From Gillisella vitis (GTDB lineage Bacteria > Pseudomonadota > Alphaproteobacteria > Rhizobiales > Rhizobiaceae): a DNA stretch of 64,000 bases. A program made the position numbers and the translations under genes. Positions 56,076 to 63,714 of the stretch are shown here, one piece after another. A model generated the notes under the pieces. That model did no database searches. It saw nothing but the letters and a program-made list of their open reading frames with translations, and had not been told where the DNA came from. The number at the start of each line of letters is the position of its first letter. The stretch's first letter is position 1. The stretch covers positions 1,364,001-1,428,000 of the forward strand of contig NZ_CP056047.1 in NCBI RefSeq assembly GCF_021559775.1. The letters are read 5' to 3'.

Positions 56076-56588
56076 ATGACCAAGACATTTTTAGCTTCAG
56101 CCATTGTCATCATGCTTGCCGCCAGCGGGGCTGCGTCAGAAGAAATGGATCATGCCGCCATGACGGCAAAGGGCGATATGGCCGCGCCCGCGCAGGCGAT
56201 TACCGCGACACTTGGATCGCTTAAGATCAGCGATGGCTATTTGAAAGCGATGATCCCGGGCCAGCCCGTCGGCGGTGGTTTCGTAACGATCAACAATACC
56301 GGCTCCGTGGAAGATAAGCTGATTGCAATCTCATCGCCGCGTGCGATGCGGGTGGAATTGCATGAAATGGTCATGCAAGGCACGATCATGAAAATGCGAA
56401 AAATACCAGATGGTTTTGCCATTGCCCCAGGCGCCACATTGAAAATGGAACCGGGCGGTTACCATCTCATGTTCATGGGTGTGCAGATGCCCTTCAAGGC
56501 GAACCAGACTATACCGGTAACATTAACCTTCGAGAAGGCTGGTACGCTCGAACTGGCGATGCCCGTGGTGACGATACGCGGCAGGTAA
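56076..56588 (+). CDS. Periplasmic copper chaperone PCu(A)C
   Basis: A 170-residue PCu(A)C-family protein with a signal peptide (about residues 1-20). These cupredoxin-like proteins deliver Cu(I) to the CuA site of cytochrome oxidase or help copper handling. The metal site H-x10-M-x21-H-x-M type is seen as the His and Met residues of LHEMVMQGTIMKMR and the later GGYHLMFMG. An N-terminal DHAAMTAKGDM stretch is also His/Met-rich and may bind extra copper. The start ATG is at 56076. No SCO or oxidase gene is adjacent. Confidence 0.9.
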   Translation: MTKTFLASAIVIMLAASGAASEEMDHAAMTAKGDMAAPAQAITATLGSLKISDGYLKAMIPGQPVGGGFVTINNTGSVEDKLIAISSPRAMRVELHEMVMQGTIMKMRKIPDGFAIAPGATLKMEPGGYHLMFMGVQMPFKANQTIPVTLTFEKAGTLELAMPVVTIRGR

Positions 56589-56590
56589 AA

Positions 56591-56612
56591 CGCCGCGCCA
56601 ATGGACGCGGCG
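56591..56612 (+). terminator. Hairpin after the copper chaperone gene
   Basis: CGCCGCG (56591-56597) pairs with CGCGGCG (56606-56612). No T run, so termination is uncertain. Confidence 0.45.
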
Positions 56613-56686
56613 CCAGTTCATTTCGATAATCGTCCGTCTTCAGTCATCATTTGAGACCAGTCGGCTTGCTTTATCGGAACCTTGCA

Positions 56687-56899
56687 TCAACCGGTTCCGG
56701 CATCGACATTTGGCCCATCTTGTTCCCCTGGCAGGGTTCCACTGCCGGGCGTTTTCTCCCGGTCGATCAAATGTTCCTTGGAATGCGGCCCGGCTGGAAG
56801 ATTATCAGCCGCTTGTCCGGTGTTGCCAGACTTCGTTCCGGCAGGAATAGGTTTTTCCGTATGTTCGACAGCGTTACGGGCTTTAGCGTCCTTATGCAT
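56687..56899 (-). CDS. Small hydrophilic, probably disordered protein
   Basis: A 70-residue protein rich in Lys, Glu, Gly, Pro and Asp, without hydrophobic core, signal or membrane segment; it is probably intrinsically disordered. I do not recognise it. Translation is strongly supported: AAAGGAGGT lies seven bases before the ATG at 56899, one of the best ribosome-binding sites in the window. Small proteins of this composition are common in rhizobia and often stress-related, but nothing here shows its role. It is convergent with the copper chaperone gene. Confidence 0.65.
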   Translation of the reverse strand: MHKDAKARNAVEHTEKPIPAGTKSGNTGQAADNLPAGPHSKEHLIDREKTPGSGTLPGEQDGPNVDAGTG

Positions 56900-57107
56900 C
56901 GCGAACCTCCTTTATGCAGCATCATCCCTTCAACCAGATCGGTTGAGGGCATCATGCGCCAGGTCTATACGCTGCATCCTGCGAAACTTATGCGCAGTCG
57001 CGCAGCAGCATGCAGCGTCGATGACAAACGCGGACTGTGTGATGTTGTTCCGGTAATGGTTTACGACAATCGGAATGCTGGGCTCTGTATGACGCTTTCA
57101 GGCTTGA

Positions 57108-57404
57108 TTACGCTTTGAGGCCGGCATCCTCGGATTCCTGATAGGCCTGTTTGGTTTCTTCCAGGCTGGCGCGGGGTTGCTTGTTTTCACCCGCCTTCAT
57201 GAAGTGCAAGCCGATGGCCGAGCTATCCCGCAGGGTTTCGATGGCCGTTCGGTTGATGCCTTGCGTCTTGGCGATTGCCTTTTTGACGCTGATCTGCCGG
57301 TTGATCTGTTCGACATAGGTTGAGCGGCCTGGCTTTTGCACCGGCTTCAACGTATCCGAAATATAGCCGGCCGTGGTGGCCGAAACCGAAAGAACTTGAA
57401 CCAT
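57108..57404 (-). CDS. Hypothetical protein, 98 aa
   Basis: A soluble, polar protein. The N terminus (MVQVLSVSATTAGYISDTLKPV) is weakly hydrophobic but not a signal peptide. The rest is helical, rich in Lys, Gln, Thr and Ala. I do not recognise it. The ATG at 57404 and a GTG at 57413 are both possible; neither has a strong Shine-Dalgarno. Upstream DNA toward crcB is divergent. It might be a conserved rhizobial protein; the codon usage looks coding. Confidence 0.5.
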   Translation of the reverse strand: MVQVLSVSATTAGYISDTLKPVQKPGRSTYVEQINRQISVKKAIAKTQGINRTAIETLRDSSAIGLHFMKAGENKQPRASLEETKQAYQESEDAGLKA

Positions 57405-57621
57405 GGCACTCACATGATCTGTTTAGCTGTTGCCATTTCATCACGACAAATTCTATCGTGACTTAAATAAATGAATCGCATTTTAAAGACCGACCGGATT
57501 CCAGCGGTTTGTGTTGAGAAAAACATGCCGGGAAAGCTGTAAACTGCGTTGATTTTTTCTTTGCCCGTCCTGCCGGATGACGCACAAAGGGATGCAGGAA
57601 ACAAGCGAGGCCCGGAAAACG

Positions 57622-57999
57622 ATGAAGGACGTGATATATGTTGCCCTTGGCGGCGCGGTCGGATCGGTGTTGCGATATTGGGTCGGCATCGTCACAATCA
57701 GGCTGTTCGGTCCGTTTCTTCCCTGGGGTACGTTTTCGGTCAATCTCATAGGGTCTTTCTGCATCGGATTGTTTGCCGAAATGATCGCCCGCAAGTTTGA
57801 TGCGTCAGCCGACCTGCGCATGCTGCTGATCACCGGTCTGCTCGGCGGCTTCACGACTTTTTCGGCCTTCATGCTGGATACGGTCAGTCTTGCGGAACGC
57901 GGCGACCTTCTGTGGCCAGCCTTTTATGTGGCGGCCAGTATCGGCTTTGGCGTTGGCGCTGTGTTTGCGGGACTTGCCGTGGGCCGCTGGCTTTTCTGA
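57622..57999 (+). CDS. crcB: Fluoride channel Fluc/CrcB
   Basis: A 125-residue, four-helix membrane protein of the Fluc/CrcB family, which exports fluoride as an antiparallel dimer. The family's GGAVGSVLRYW (near the N terminus), TFSVNLIGSFCIG with the pore Asn, and GLLGGFTTFSAFMLD (TTFS motif in helix 3) are all present. I chose the ATG at 57622, the usual length; a start at 57577 adds 15 polar residues. I looked for a fluoride riboswitch upstream and did not see one. A terminator follows at 58002-58026. Confidence 0.95.
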   Translation: MKDVIYVALGGAVGSVLRYWVGIVTIRLFGPFLPWGTFSVNLIGSFCIGLFAEMIARKFDASADLRMLLITGLLGGFTTFSAFMLDTVSLAERGDLLWPAFYVAASIGFGVGAVFAGLAVGRWLF

Positions 58000-58001
58000 T
58001 G

Positions 58002-58026
58002 GCCTGTCTGTTTCAGGCGTTTTTTC
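58002..58026 (+). terminator. Intrinsic terminator after crcB
   Basis: GCCTG (58002-58006) and CAGGC (58014-58018) form a short stem followed by GTTTTTT. The stem is short, but the T run is strong. Confidence 0.6.
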
Positions 58027-58131
58027 ACAATCGCGGTTTCACACGGGCGCAGAAATGGGGTAAAGCCAGCCCATAATAGAATTGACAGGGTTTGGCGCGC
58101 GCGCGCGCCCAAGGGAACGAAAGACGTCCTT

Positions 58132-59124
58132 ATGGCAGGCATAGAACATATTACCGTCGGTCCAGACGAGGCGGGCATGCGCCTCGACCGCTGGTTCAAG
58201 ATCCATTATCCGGGCCTCGGTTTCGGCCCCTTGCAAAAGCTGATGCGCTCCGGCCAGGTCCGTGTCGATGGCGGCCGGGTGAAAACCGATGCTCGTGTGC
58301 AGCCCGGCCAGGTGGTGCGTGTGCCGCCGATGGATGTCGATGCCAAGACCCCGAAATCCGGGCCGATTGCCTCCCATGATCTGAAGCACGCTGGCGACGG
58401 CGAATTGCTGTCGCGCATGCTGCTGCATGAAGATGAAAAAGTCTTCGTGCTAAACAAGCCTGCTGGTCTGGCCGTGCAGGGCGGCTCCGGCCTCAACCGC
58501 CATATCGACCAGATGCTCGAAGCCTGGACCAGTAAGAAGGGCGAAAAGCCGCGCCTTGTGCACCGCCTTGACCGCGATACGTCAGGCGTGCTCGTGGTGG
58601 CCCGCACCCGTGGCGCGGCCCAAAAGCTGACGGCAGCGTTTCGTGAACGCGACACCAAGAAGACCTATTGGGCGCTGGTCAAGGGCGTGCCGCGCAAGCA
58701 TGACGACAAGATCTCCACCTGGGTGGTCAAGGAACAGACCGAAGACGGCGACCGCATGCGCATCGCCCGCCACGGCGAAGACGGTGCCGATCACGCCGTT
58801 TCCTATTACCGTGTGCTGGAAACCGCAGCGCAAAGCCTCGCCTGGCTGGAAATGGAACCCTATACGGGCCGTACCCATCAACTGCGCCTCCACGCCCTGC
58901 ATATCGGCCATCCGATCATCGGTGATCCGAAATATTATGTCGACGATCCCAACTGGGATTTCCCCGGCGGCGTCCAGAAGCGGCTGCATCTGCATGCCCG
59001 CCATATCGATATTCCCCATCCCGATGGCGGACGTCTGCGCATCACCGCGCCCTTGCCGCCGCATATGGTGCAGACCTGGAACCTTCTGGGCCTGGACATG
59101 GAAAATGGCGGTGACTTTGCATGA
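58132..59124 (+). CDS. RluA-family 23S rRNA pseudouridine synthase (RluC-like)
   Basis: A 330-residue pseudouridine synthase. An N-terminal S4 RNA-binding domain (about residues 15-75, GMRLDRWFKIHYPGLGFGPL) precedes the catalytic domain, with the family motif HRLDRDTSGVLVVA (catalytic Asp in RLDRDTSG) and the RTHQLRLH segment later. It resembles RluC, which modifies 23S rRNA near the peptidyl centre; the exact site cannot be deduced. It leads an overlapping three-gene operon: the stop overlaps the HAD gene start (ATGA), which overlaps ATP12. GCGCGCGCGC-type sequence lies upstream. Confidence 0.93.
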   Translation: MAGIEHITVGPDEAGMRLDRWFKIHYPGLGFGPLQKLMRSGQVRVDGGRVKTDARVQPGQVVRVPPMDVDAKTPKSGPIASHDLKHAGDGELLSRMLLHEDEKVFVLNKPAGLAVQGGSGLNRHIDQMLEAWTSKKGEKPRLVHRLDRDTSGVLVVARTRGAAQKLTAAFRERDTKKTYWALVKGVPRKHDDKISTWVVKEQTEDGDRMRIARHGEDGADHAVSYYRVLETAAQSLAWLEMEPYTGRTHQLRLHALHIGHPIIGDPKYYVDDPNWDFPGGVQKRLHLHARHIDIPHPDGGRLRITAPLPPHMVQTWNLLGLDMENGGDFA

Positions 59125-59792
59125 AACTGGTCCTGTTCGATTGTGACGGTACCTTGATCGACAGCGCAGGCACCATTCACGAGAGCATGCGCCGTACGTT
59201 TCTTGCTTTCGGCAAGCCGGAGCCAACGCTTGCTGCGACCAAAAGCATCATGGGCCTGACGCTGGATATCGCCATCGCCCGTATCGACGGCAAGCAGCAT
59301 GTCGATGACGAAGCCGTGGCCATGCGGGACCATTACAAATCGCTGTTTACCGAAGTGCGCCAGGCACCCGGCTATAGCGAACCGCTGTTTGACGGTATCC
59401 GCGCTTTGATCGAGCGGCTGGCTGCGGAAGACGAAATCCTGATCGGCGCTGTGACCGGCAAATCCCGGCGCGGCTTGAACTATGTTCTCGACGCTCACGG
59501 TTTTCAGTCCTATTTCACCGTGTCGCGCACGGCGGACGACTGTCCGTCCAAACCGCATCCGGCCATGGTGACGGAGTGCTGCGACGAAACCGGGATGGAT
59601 TTGAAAGATACCGTGGTGATCGGTGACGCGATCTACGATATGCAAATGGCCAGAAACGCTGGCGTCAAGGCAATCGGCGTCAGTTGGGGCAGCGCCAGCA
59701 CCGACCAATTGAAGGTCAGCGGTGCGCATGTCGTCGTAGACCGGCCTGACGAGCTTCTTGCCCATATTTTGGGAGTGACCCATCATGCGTGA
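59121..59792 (+). CDS. HAD-superfamily phosphatase (Gph/PGP-like)
   Basis: A 223-residue haloacid dehalogenase-type phosphatase. Motif I is FDCDGTLID with the nucleophile Asp8; motif II Thr lies in GAVTGKSRRG; motif III Lys in the SKPHPAM segment and motif IV Asp in VVIGDAIYDMQMA. The cap is the alpha-helical subtype I. Substrate unknown (phosphoglycolate-type is typical for such relatives). It overlaps both neighbours by four and eight bases, so it is co-translated with the pseudouridine synthase and ATP12. Confidence 0.9.
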   Translation: MKLVLFDCDGTLIDSAGTIHESMRRTFLAFGKPEPTLAATKSIMGLTLDIAIARIDGKQHVDDEAVAMRDHYKSLFTEVRQAPGYSEPLFDGIRALIERLAAEDEILIGAVTGKSRRGLNYVLDAHGFQSYFTVSRTADDCPSKPHPAMVTECCDETGMDLKDTVVIGDAIYDMQMARNAGVKAIGVSWGSASTDQLKVSGAHVVVDRPDELLAHILGVTHHA

Positions 59793-60570
59793 TATTTTCG
59801 AGGGCCTGACGCCTGAATTGAGCGATCCAGATCCGGTACGCCGGGCGCAGATCCAGATGAAAAAGCCCTTGCCGAAGCGCTTTTATAAAGACGTGACCGT
59901 TGCAGCGGGGCAGGACGGTCATGCGGTGCTTCTGGATGGCAAGACGGTCAAGACGCCAGCCCGAAACGCCCTCGTGCTGCCGACCGAGCCTTTGGCTGCG
60001 TTGGTTGCTGGCGAATGGCAGGAGCAAGGTGAGTTCATCGATCCCGCGACGATGCCGGTCACCCGGCTGGTCAATACAGCGCTTGATGCCGTCAGCGTCA
60101 ATACTCAAGAGGTACTGGACGATATTGTCCGGTTCTGCGGCAATGACATGCTGTGCTACCGGGCCGATGCGCCTCAGGAACTGGTGGAGCGTCAGAGTGT
60201 TAAATGGGATCCAGTTTTGGACTGGCTAGCCGACACACATGGGGCACGGGTTCTTCAGACCAGCGGCATCATCTACCAACCCCAGCCATCGGACGCAATC
60301 GAGGCATTTGATCGGGCATTGCAGCGCTATCGCGATGGTGTGGCGCTCGCCAGCCTGCACGTGATGACGACTCTGACAGGGTCCGCCATTCTGGCGCTGG
60401 CGCTAGCCGATGGCCAGTTGACCTTGTTCGACGCCTGGGATCTCGCCCATCTGGACGAGAACTGGACGGACGAGCACTGGGGCAGCGATATGGAAGCAGA
60501 AGCACGGCGCGCGGCCCGCTTTGTCGATATGCAGTCGGCCTATGAGGTGCTGAGGGCTGCTCGCGCTTGA
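59785..60570 (+). CDS. ATP12-family F1-ATPase assembly chaperone
   Basis: A 261-residue member of the ATP12 family. In mitochondria Atp12 binds F1 alpha subunits during assembly; alphaproteobacterial relatives (this group) are presumed to do the same. The conserved phrases LPKRFYKDVTV, LDGKTVKTPARNAL and PVTRLVNTALD in the N-terminal half are clear, and the C-terminal helical domain contains SWDPVLDWL-like and ALALADGQLT segments. It overlaps the HAD gene by eight bases. It is last in the operon; no F1 genes lie nearby. Confidence 0.92.
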   Translation: MRDIFEGLTPELSDPDPVRRAQIQMKKPLPKRFYKDVTVAAGQDGHAVLLDGKTVKTPARNALVLPTEPLAALVAGEWQEQGEFIDPATMPVTRLVNTALDAVSVNTQEVLDDIVRFCGNDMLCYRADAPQELVERQSVKWDPVLDWLADTHGARVLQTSGIIYQPQPSDAIEAFDRALQRYRDGVALASLHVMTTLTGSAILALALADGQLTLFDAWDLAHLDENWTDEHWGSDMEAEARRAARFVDMQSAYEVLRAARA

Positions 60571-60589
60571 GTTCGACGCTATAGCAGTG

Positions 60590-60895
60590 TCAGCTCGCCT
60601 TTTTGGATTTCACTGGCGGGGCGACCATCTTCACCGAGGATTCCGCCAGGCCATGATGGCCCTCCATATCGACGATCAGATGCCAATGAGCTTGCTCGGG
60701 AACGACGATTTTGACCGGGGCCTTCTTGGCGACACCGCCGGCAAATTTGTAATCCAGCCCTTCCTTGAAGCGCTGGAAATTACTGGCGGTCATCAGCCGG
60801 ACATTGTTGATGGCATTCAGCTGCACTTCCAGAATGGTGCCCGCCCGCAATTCCTTTAGGTCGTAATGGGTGAACCGAAAGCTCGGTTTGGTCAT
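60590..60895 (-). CDS. DUF1883 domain protein
   Basis: A 101-residue protein matching the DUF1883 family, mainly alphaproteobacterial and of unknown function. It begins MTKPSFRFTHYDLKELRAG, with the diagnostic F-x-HYDLKxLxxG, and continues NNVRLMTASNFQRFKEG and a KIVVPEQAHWHLIVDMEGH segment (family core). It is an all-beta, probably cytoplasmic protein. I chose the ATG at 60895; a start at 60976 adds a Cys/His/Arg-rich extension. Convergent with the ATP12 operon and divergent from the RNA-like region downstream. Confidence 0.85.
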   Translation of the reverse strand: MTKPSFRFTHYDLKELRAGTILEVQLNAINNVRLMTASNFQRFKEGLDYKFAGGVAKKAPVKIVVPEQAHWHLIVDMEGHHGLAESSVKMVAPPVKSKKAS

Positions 60896-61049
60896 GATGG
60901 GCCTCCTCCCGCACGAGGCATGATTGTGGTTATCGCGGCCGGTGCGCGAAGCGTGGTTGCATGTCACTACGATCATTTCAAATCGTATAATCGATCCAAA
61001 AATCTCGAAAGAGCCGTGGCTTTTAAGCTCTGCTAAAATAAAACAGGAT
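60896..61049. other. Intergenic region upstream of DUF1883
   Basis: Promoter region of the DUF1883 gene, with TATAAT visible at 60986-60991 on the plus strand. No convincing ORF. Confidence 0.35.
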
Positions 61050-61206
61050 CATTAAGGAAATCCTAGATGAATGCGGTGGAACTTATCGGTTCGCCACTCG
61101 TTCGTGAGTGGGGCTGATGTGAGGGTTTCGAACCCCCCTATCGGAGCCGGATCGTCGGCCCCCAACCTCTGGTTACCCCGCCCAGGCTATGCCGGGCGGG
61201 GTTTTT
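61050..61206 (+). ncRNA. Candidate small RNA with its own terminator
   Basis: The plus strand holds a strong terminator (61176-61206) with no gene before it on that strand: the nearest plus-strand stop is at 60570 and the DUF1883 gene between is on the other strand. Preceding it are stem-loops CCACTC-GTTCGT-GAGTGG and GGGTT-TCG-AACCC, and GCCG...CGGC. This layout (stems, then a GC-rich stem and T run) is typical of a small RNA. The 5' end is a guess. I do not recognise the family and no tRNA fits. Confidence 0.45.
61176..61206 (+). terminator. Strong intrinsic terminator with no plus-strand gene before it
   Basis: CCCCGCCC (61176-61183) pairs with GGGCGGGG (61194-61201), extended inside by GGC-TAT-GCC, and is followed by TTTTTC. 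It is plus-directed: on the minus strand no T run follows, so it does not fit the MFS gene. Confidence 0.85.
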
Positions 61207-61248
61207 CATAGCCTTTCAGGCAATTCCTGAAGGTTTGAAGCCCGCCGC

Positions 61249-62568
61249 TCACACTGCTTCTCTGTCGATATGGGAGGTTTTTTGTGTATCCGGCATCACG
61301 GCATAGACGATCAGCGAGACCGCGATACATCCCGACACATACCAGTAGAACCAGCTTTCATGGCCAGCTTGCTTGAACCATAATGCGACATATTCGGCTG
61401 TGCCACCGAAGATCGACACGGTGAGTGCATAGGGCAGGCCAACGCCCAGCGCCCGAACCCCGGTTGGAAATAGTTCTGCCTTCACCACCGCGTTGATGGC
61501 AGTATAGCCTGATACGATAACCAGCGCCGCGATAATGATGAAAAAGGCTTCCAGCGCATTGGAGGCCGTGCTCAACGTGGTTAGCAGCGGCACGGTGCAA
61601 AGCGTGCCGAGCACGCCGAAGGCGATCAAGATCGGTCTGCGGCCAATCTTGTCGGACAGCAATCCGACGAGGGGTTGAAGGCACATGTAGAAAAACAGCG
61701 CGCCTGCCGACACCAGTGTCGAATCGTCCTTACTGAGATGCACGGTGTTAACAAGGAATTTCTGCATATAGGTCGTATAGGTGTAGAAGGCGACAGTACC
61801 GCCCAGGGTCAGGCCAATGACCGTGAAGACCTGCCGTGGATATTTCATCAGTTCGCGCAGTGGATTGGTCCGCACCTTTTCCGACGCACGCTGGAATTGT
61901 TCGGTTTCGGCCATGTTGCGGCGTAAGAAGAGGGCGATAATCGCCAGTGCGCCGCCGATGACGAAGGGGATGCGCCAGCCCCAGGCCTCCAGCTCCTCAC
62001 CCGTTAGCAGCAGCTTTTGCAGCAGCAACAAGACCAGAATGGCGCAAAGCTGTCCGCTGATCAGCGTCACATATTGGAAGCTCGAATAAAAGCCGCGCCG
62101 CTCTTTCGTCGCCATTTCGGAAAGATAGGTGGCGCTGGTGCCGTATTCTCCGCCAAGGCTGAGGCCCTGCAACATGCGGGCCAGCATCAGGATGGCGGGG
62201 GCGGCATAGCCGATCGTCGCAAAGCCCGGCGTGACCGCGATCAGCAGCGACCCGAAACACATCAGAAGGACCGAAAGCGTCAGTGCCGATTTACGCCCTT
62301 TGCTATCGGCATAGACCCCAAAAAACCAACCGCCGACAGGCCGCATGATAAAGCCGACGGCAAAGATGCCGGCACTGTTGAGCAATTGCGCAGTCGGATC
62401 GCTATTGGGAAAAAAAGCGGGCGCGAAATAGAGAGAAAACGCGGAATAGACGTAAAAATCGTAATATTCGACCATATTGCCGATGGAGCCGCTGAAAATG
62501 GAGCGCAGGCGGCGCGCCATATCACCGCTATTTTCGCCCGCTGGTGGTGCGCTTTGTCTCTCTGCCAT
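61249..62568 (-). CDS. MFS metabolite:proton symporter (MHS family)
   Basis: A 439-residue transporter with twelve predicted transmembrane helices. GNMVEYYDFYVYSAFSLYFAP and GFIMRPVGGWFFGVYADSKGRK (parts shown) near the N terminus are characteristic of the metabolite:H+ symporter family (KgtP, ProP, ShiA, CitA group). It likely imports an organic acid, betaine or related solute with protons. Substrate cannot be assigned; no catabolic gene is adjacent. The C-terminal tail (HIDREAV) is short, unlike ProP. Divergent from the LysE-like gene. Confidence 0.9.
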   Translation of the reverse strand: MAERQSAPPAGENSGDMARRLRSIFSGSIGNMVEYYDFYVYSAFSLYFAPAFFPNSDPTAQLLNSAGIFAVGFIMRPVGGWFFGVYADSKGRKSALTLSVLLMCFGSLLIAVTPGFATIGYAAPAILMLARMLQGLSLGGEYGTSATYLSEMATKERRGFYSSFQYVTLISGQLCAILVLLLLQKLLLTGEELEAWGWRIPFVIGGALAIIALFLRRNMAETEQFQRASEKVRTNPLRELMKYPRQVFTVIGLTLGGTVAFYTYTTYMQKFLVNTVHLSKDDSTLVSAGALFFYMCLQPLVGLLSDKIGRRPILIAFGVLGTLCTVPLLTTLSTASNALEAFFIIIAALVIVSGYTAINAVVKAELFPTGVRALGVGLPYALTVSIFGGTAEYVALWFKQAGHESWFYWYVSGCIAVSLIVYAVMPDTQKTSHIDREAV

Positions 62569-63031
62569 ATTGCTTTCTCACCTGTGCCGATTCTCTTCCC
62601 TATAGCGGGTTGCATGATTCGGGATTCACCCGATATGCCATAGGTTTTTGTTTTCGCATGTCTTTTCCCCGAAACTGCTGCAGCCTTTCGGGAGGCATGT
62701 TTTAACAGGCAAAACCGTTGCATGGTCGGCTGGCATCTCGCAAGACGGGAATTCTACAAAATTTTGGTTGTCGTTGCGGTGTGGTTCCGTGCTGGAATTG
62801 CAGTTCCAGCTTTTCCTTTAATCGGTTCCGGTTTGAGGAATTATGCAGTACAGCGTCTTTGGCCCGTGCTCTTTGCCCGTGCTTTTGGGCCGTTGCAGTG
62901 CTGGCACGGCATAATTTGCGAACCGAATGGGGTTCTCGACGTTATGCCTCGTCAAGGCTCGCCGCGCTGCCTGTACATGACTGTTTCTGCTTTCATCCGT
63001 CACGGATAAGGCCTCTGTGACGGAGAAAAAC
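62569..63031. other. Intergenic region with repeat remnants
   Basis: About 460 bases between the MFS gene and the LysE-type gene. It contains a CTGGAA-TTGCAG-TTCCAG hairpin (62792-62809) and a partial rhizobial repeat (62813-62855). A 95-codon plus-strand frame at 62722-63009 crosses it but lacks a ribosome-binding site and reads through the repeat; I do not call it. Confidence 0.4.
62813..62855. repeat. Partial copy of the composite rhizobial repeat
   Basis: TTCCTTTAATCGG and CCGGTTTGAGGA face each other, followed by AATTATGCAGTA and CAGCG. The last two phrases match the region 47905-47940, so this is a worn second copy. Confidence 0.6.
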
Positions 63032-63658
63032 ATGCTGATTATCCTGCTGCTCAAGGGCGTGTTGCTCGGCATTGCCGTGGCCGCACCGATTGGGCCAATC
63101 GGCACACTCTGTATCAACCGCACCATGGAGCGCGGTTTCTGGCATGGGGTGTCAGCCGGGCTTGGAGCTGCCATTGGCGATATGGTCTTCGCCATTGCCG
63201 CCGCAGCGGGCTTTGCCGCCATGCAGGATCTACTGGCTGAAATATCGCTGCCGCTAAAACTGGTCGGCGGCACGCTGATTTTGCTGATCGGTATCCGCAT
63301 GCTTGCAGCGCGGCCACCGCGACCGGCAGCACAGATCAAGGCCAGCGATTTTATCCGCACCACCATGTCCACCTTCGGGCTGACGATTACCAATCCTGCG
63401 ACGATCTTCGGTTTCGCAGCATTATTTGCAGGCGCGGGTCTCGCCGATACCGGCGAAGTCAGCCCGTTCTTTCTGGTTGCAGGGGTGTTTCTTGGGTCGC
63501 TGATCTGGTGGTTTGCGCTGTGCGGCGCCGTTGTCTGGCTGAAAAGCCGATTGCCGGACCATTTCACGATCTGGGTTCAACGCGGCTCCGCCGTGCTGCT
63601 GATCGGCTTCGGCCTGATTTCTCTTGGCCTTGCCGCCCGGCAATATTGGGGTGGGTGA
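63032..63658 (+). CDS. LysE/RhtB-family exporter
   Basis: A 208-residue membrane protein with six predicted helices of the LysE/RhtB amino-acid exporter family. The N-terminal family motif is GIAVAAPIGPIGTLCINRTMERGFWHGVSAGLGAAIGD, of which APIGPIG and GFWHGVSAGLGAAIGD are the diagnostic parts. Substrate unknown. I chose the ATG at 63032 with GGAGAAAAAC upstream; a GTG at 63017 would add five residues. It is not next to an LysG-type regulator. A rhizobial palindromic repeat follows the stop. Confidence 0.9.
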   Translation: MLIILLLKGVLLGIAVAAPIGPIGTLCINRTMERGFWHGVSAGLGAAIGDMVFAIAAAAGFAAMQDLLAEISLPLKLVGGTLILLIGIRMLAARPPRPAAQIKASDFIRTTMSTFGLTITNPATIFGFAALFAGAGLADTGEVSPFFLVAGVFLGSLIWWFALCGAVVWLKSRLPDHFTIWVQRGSAVLLIGFGLISLGLAARQYWGG

Positions 63659-63667
63659 GGGGCTTGG

Positions 63668-63714
63668 AGCATTTCCAGGAAAAGTGTGAAGTGGTTTTCC
63701 GTCAGGAAAATGCT
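63668..63714. repeat. Rhizobial palindromic repeat between convergent genes
   Basis: AGCATTTCC-AGGAAAA at the left faces TTTTCC...GGAAAATGCT at the right, a pattern very common in Rhizobium and Agrobacterium intergenic DNA. Its minus strand contains GGAAAACCAC and CACTTTTCC and so resembles the flanks of the 41-nt palindromes. It ends one base before the flagellar gene's stop and may terminate both genes. Confidence 0.7.

Noticed and set aside
57420..57621. Fluoride riboswitch before crcB
   Set aside because: The conserved pseudoknot and GGCGATGGTGTTCGCC-type phrases were not found.
61112..61145. T-loop-like sequence GGTTTCGAACCCC
   Set aside because: Resembles a tRNA T arm, but no acceptor, D or anticodon arms can be drawn around it, so it is not a tRNA. 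It is kept as a stem-loop of the candidate small RNA.
62722..63009. 95-codon plus-strand frame
   Set aside because: Runs through repeat remnants and lacks a ribosome-binding site.
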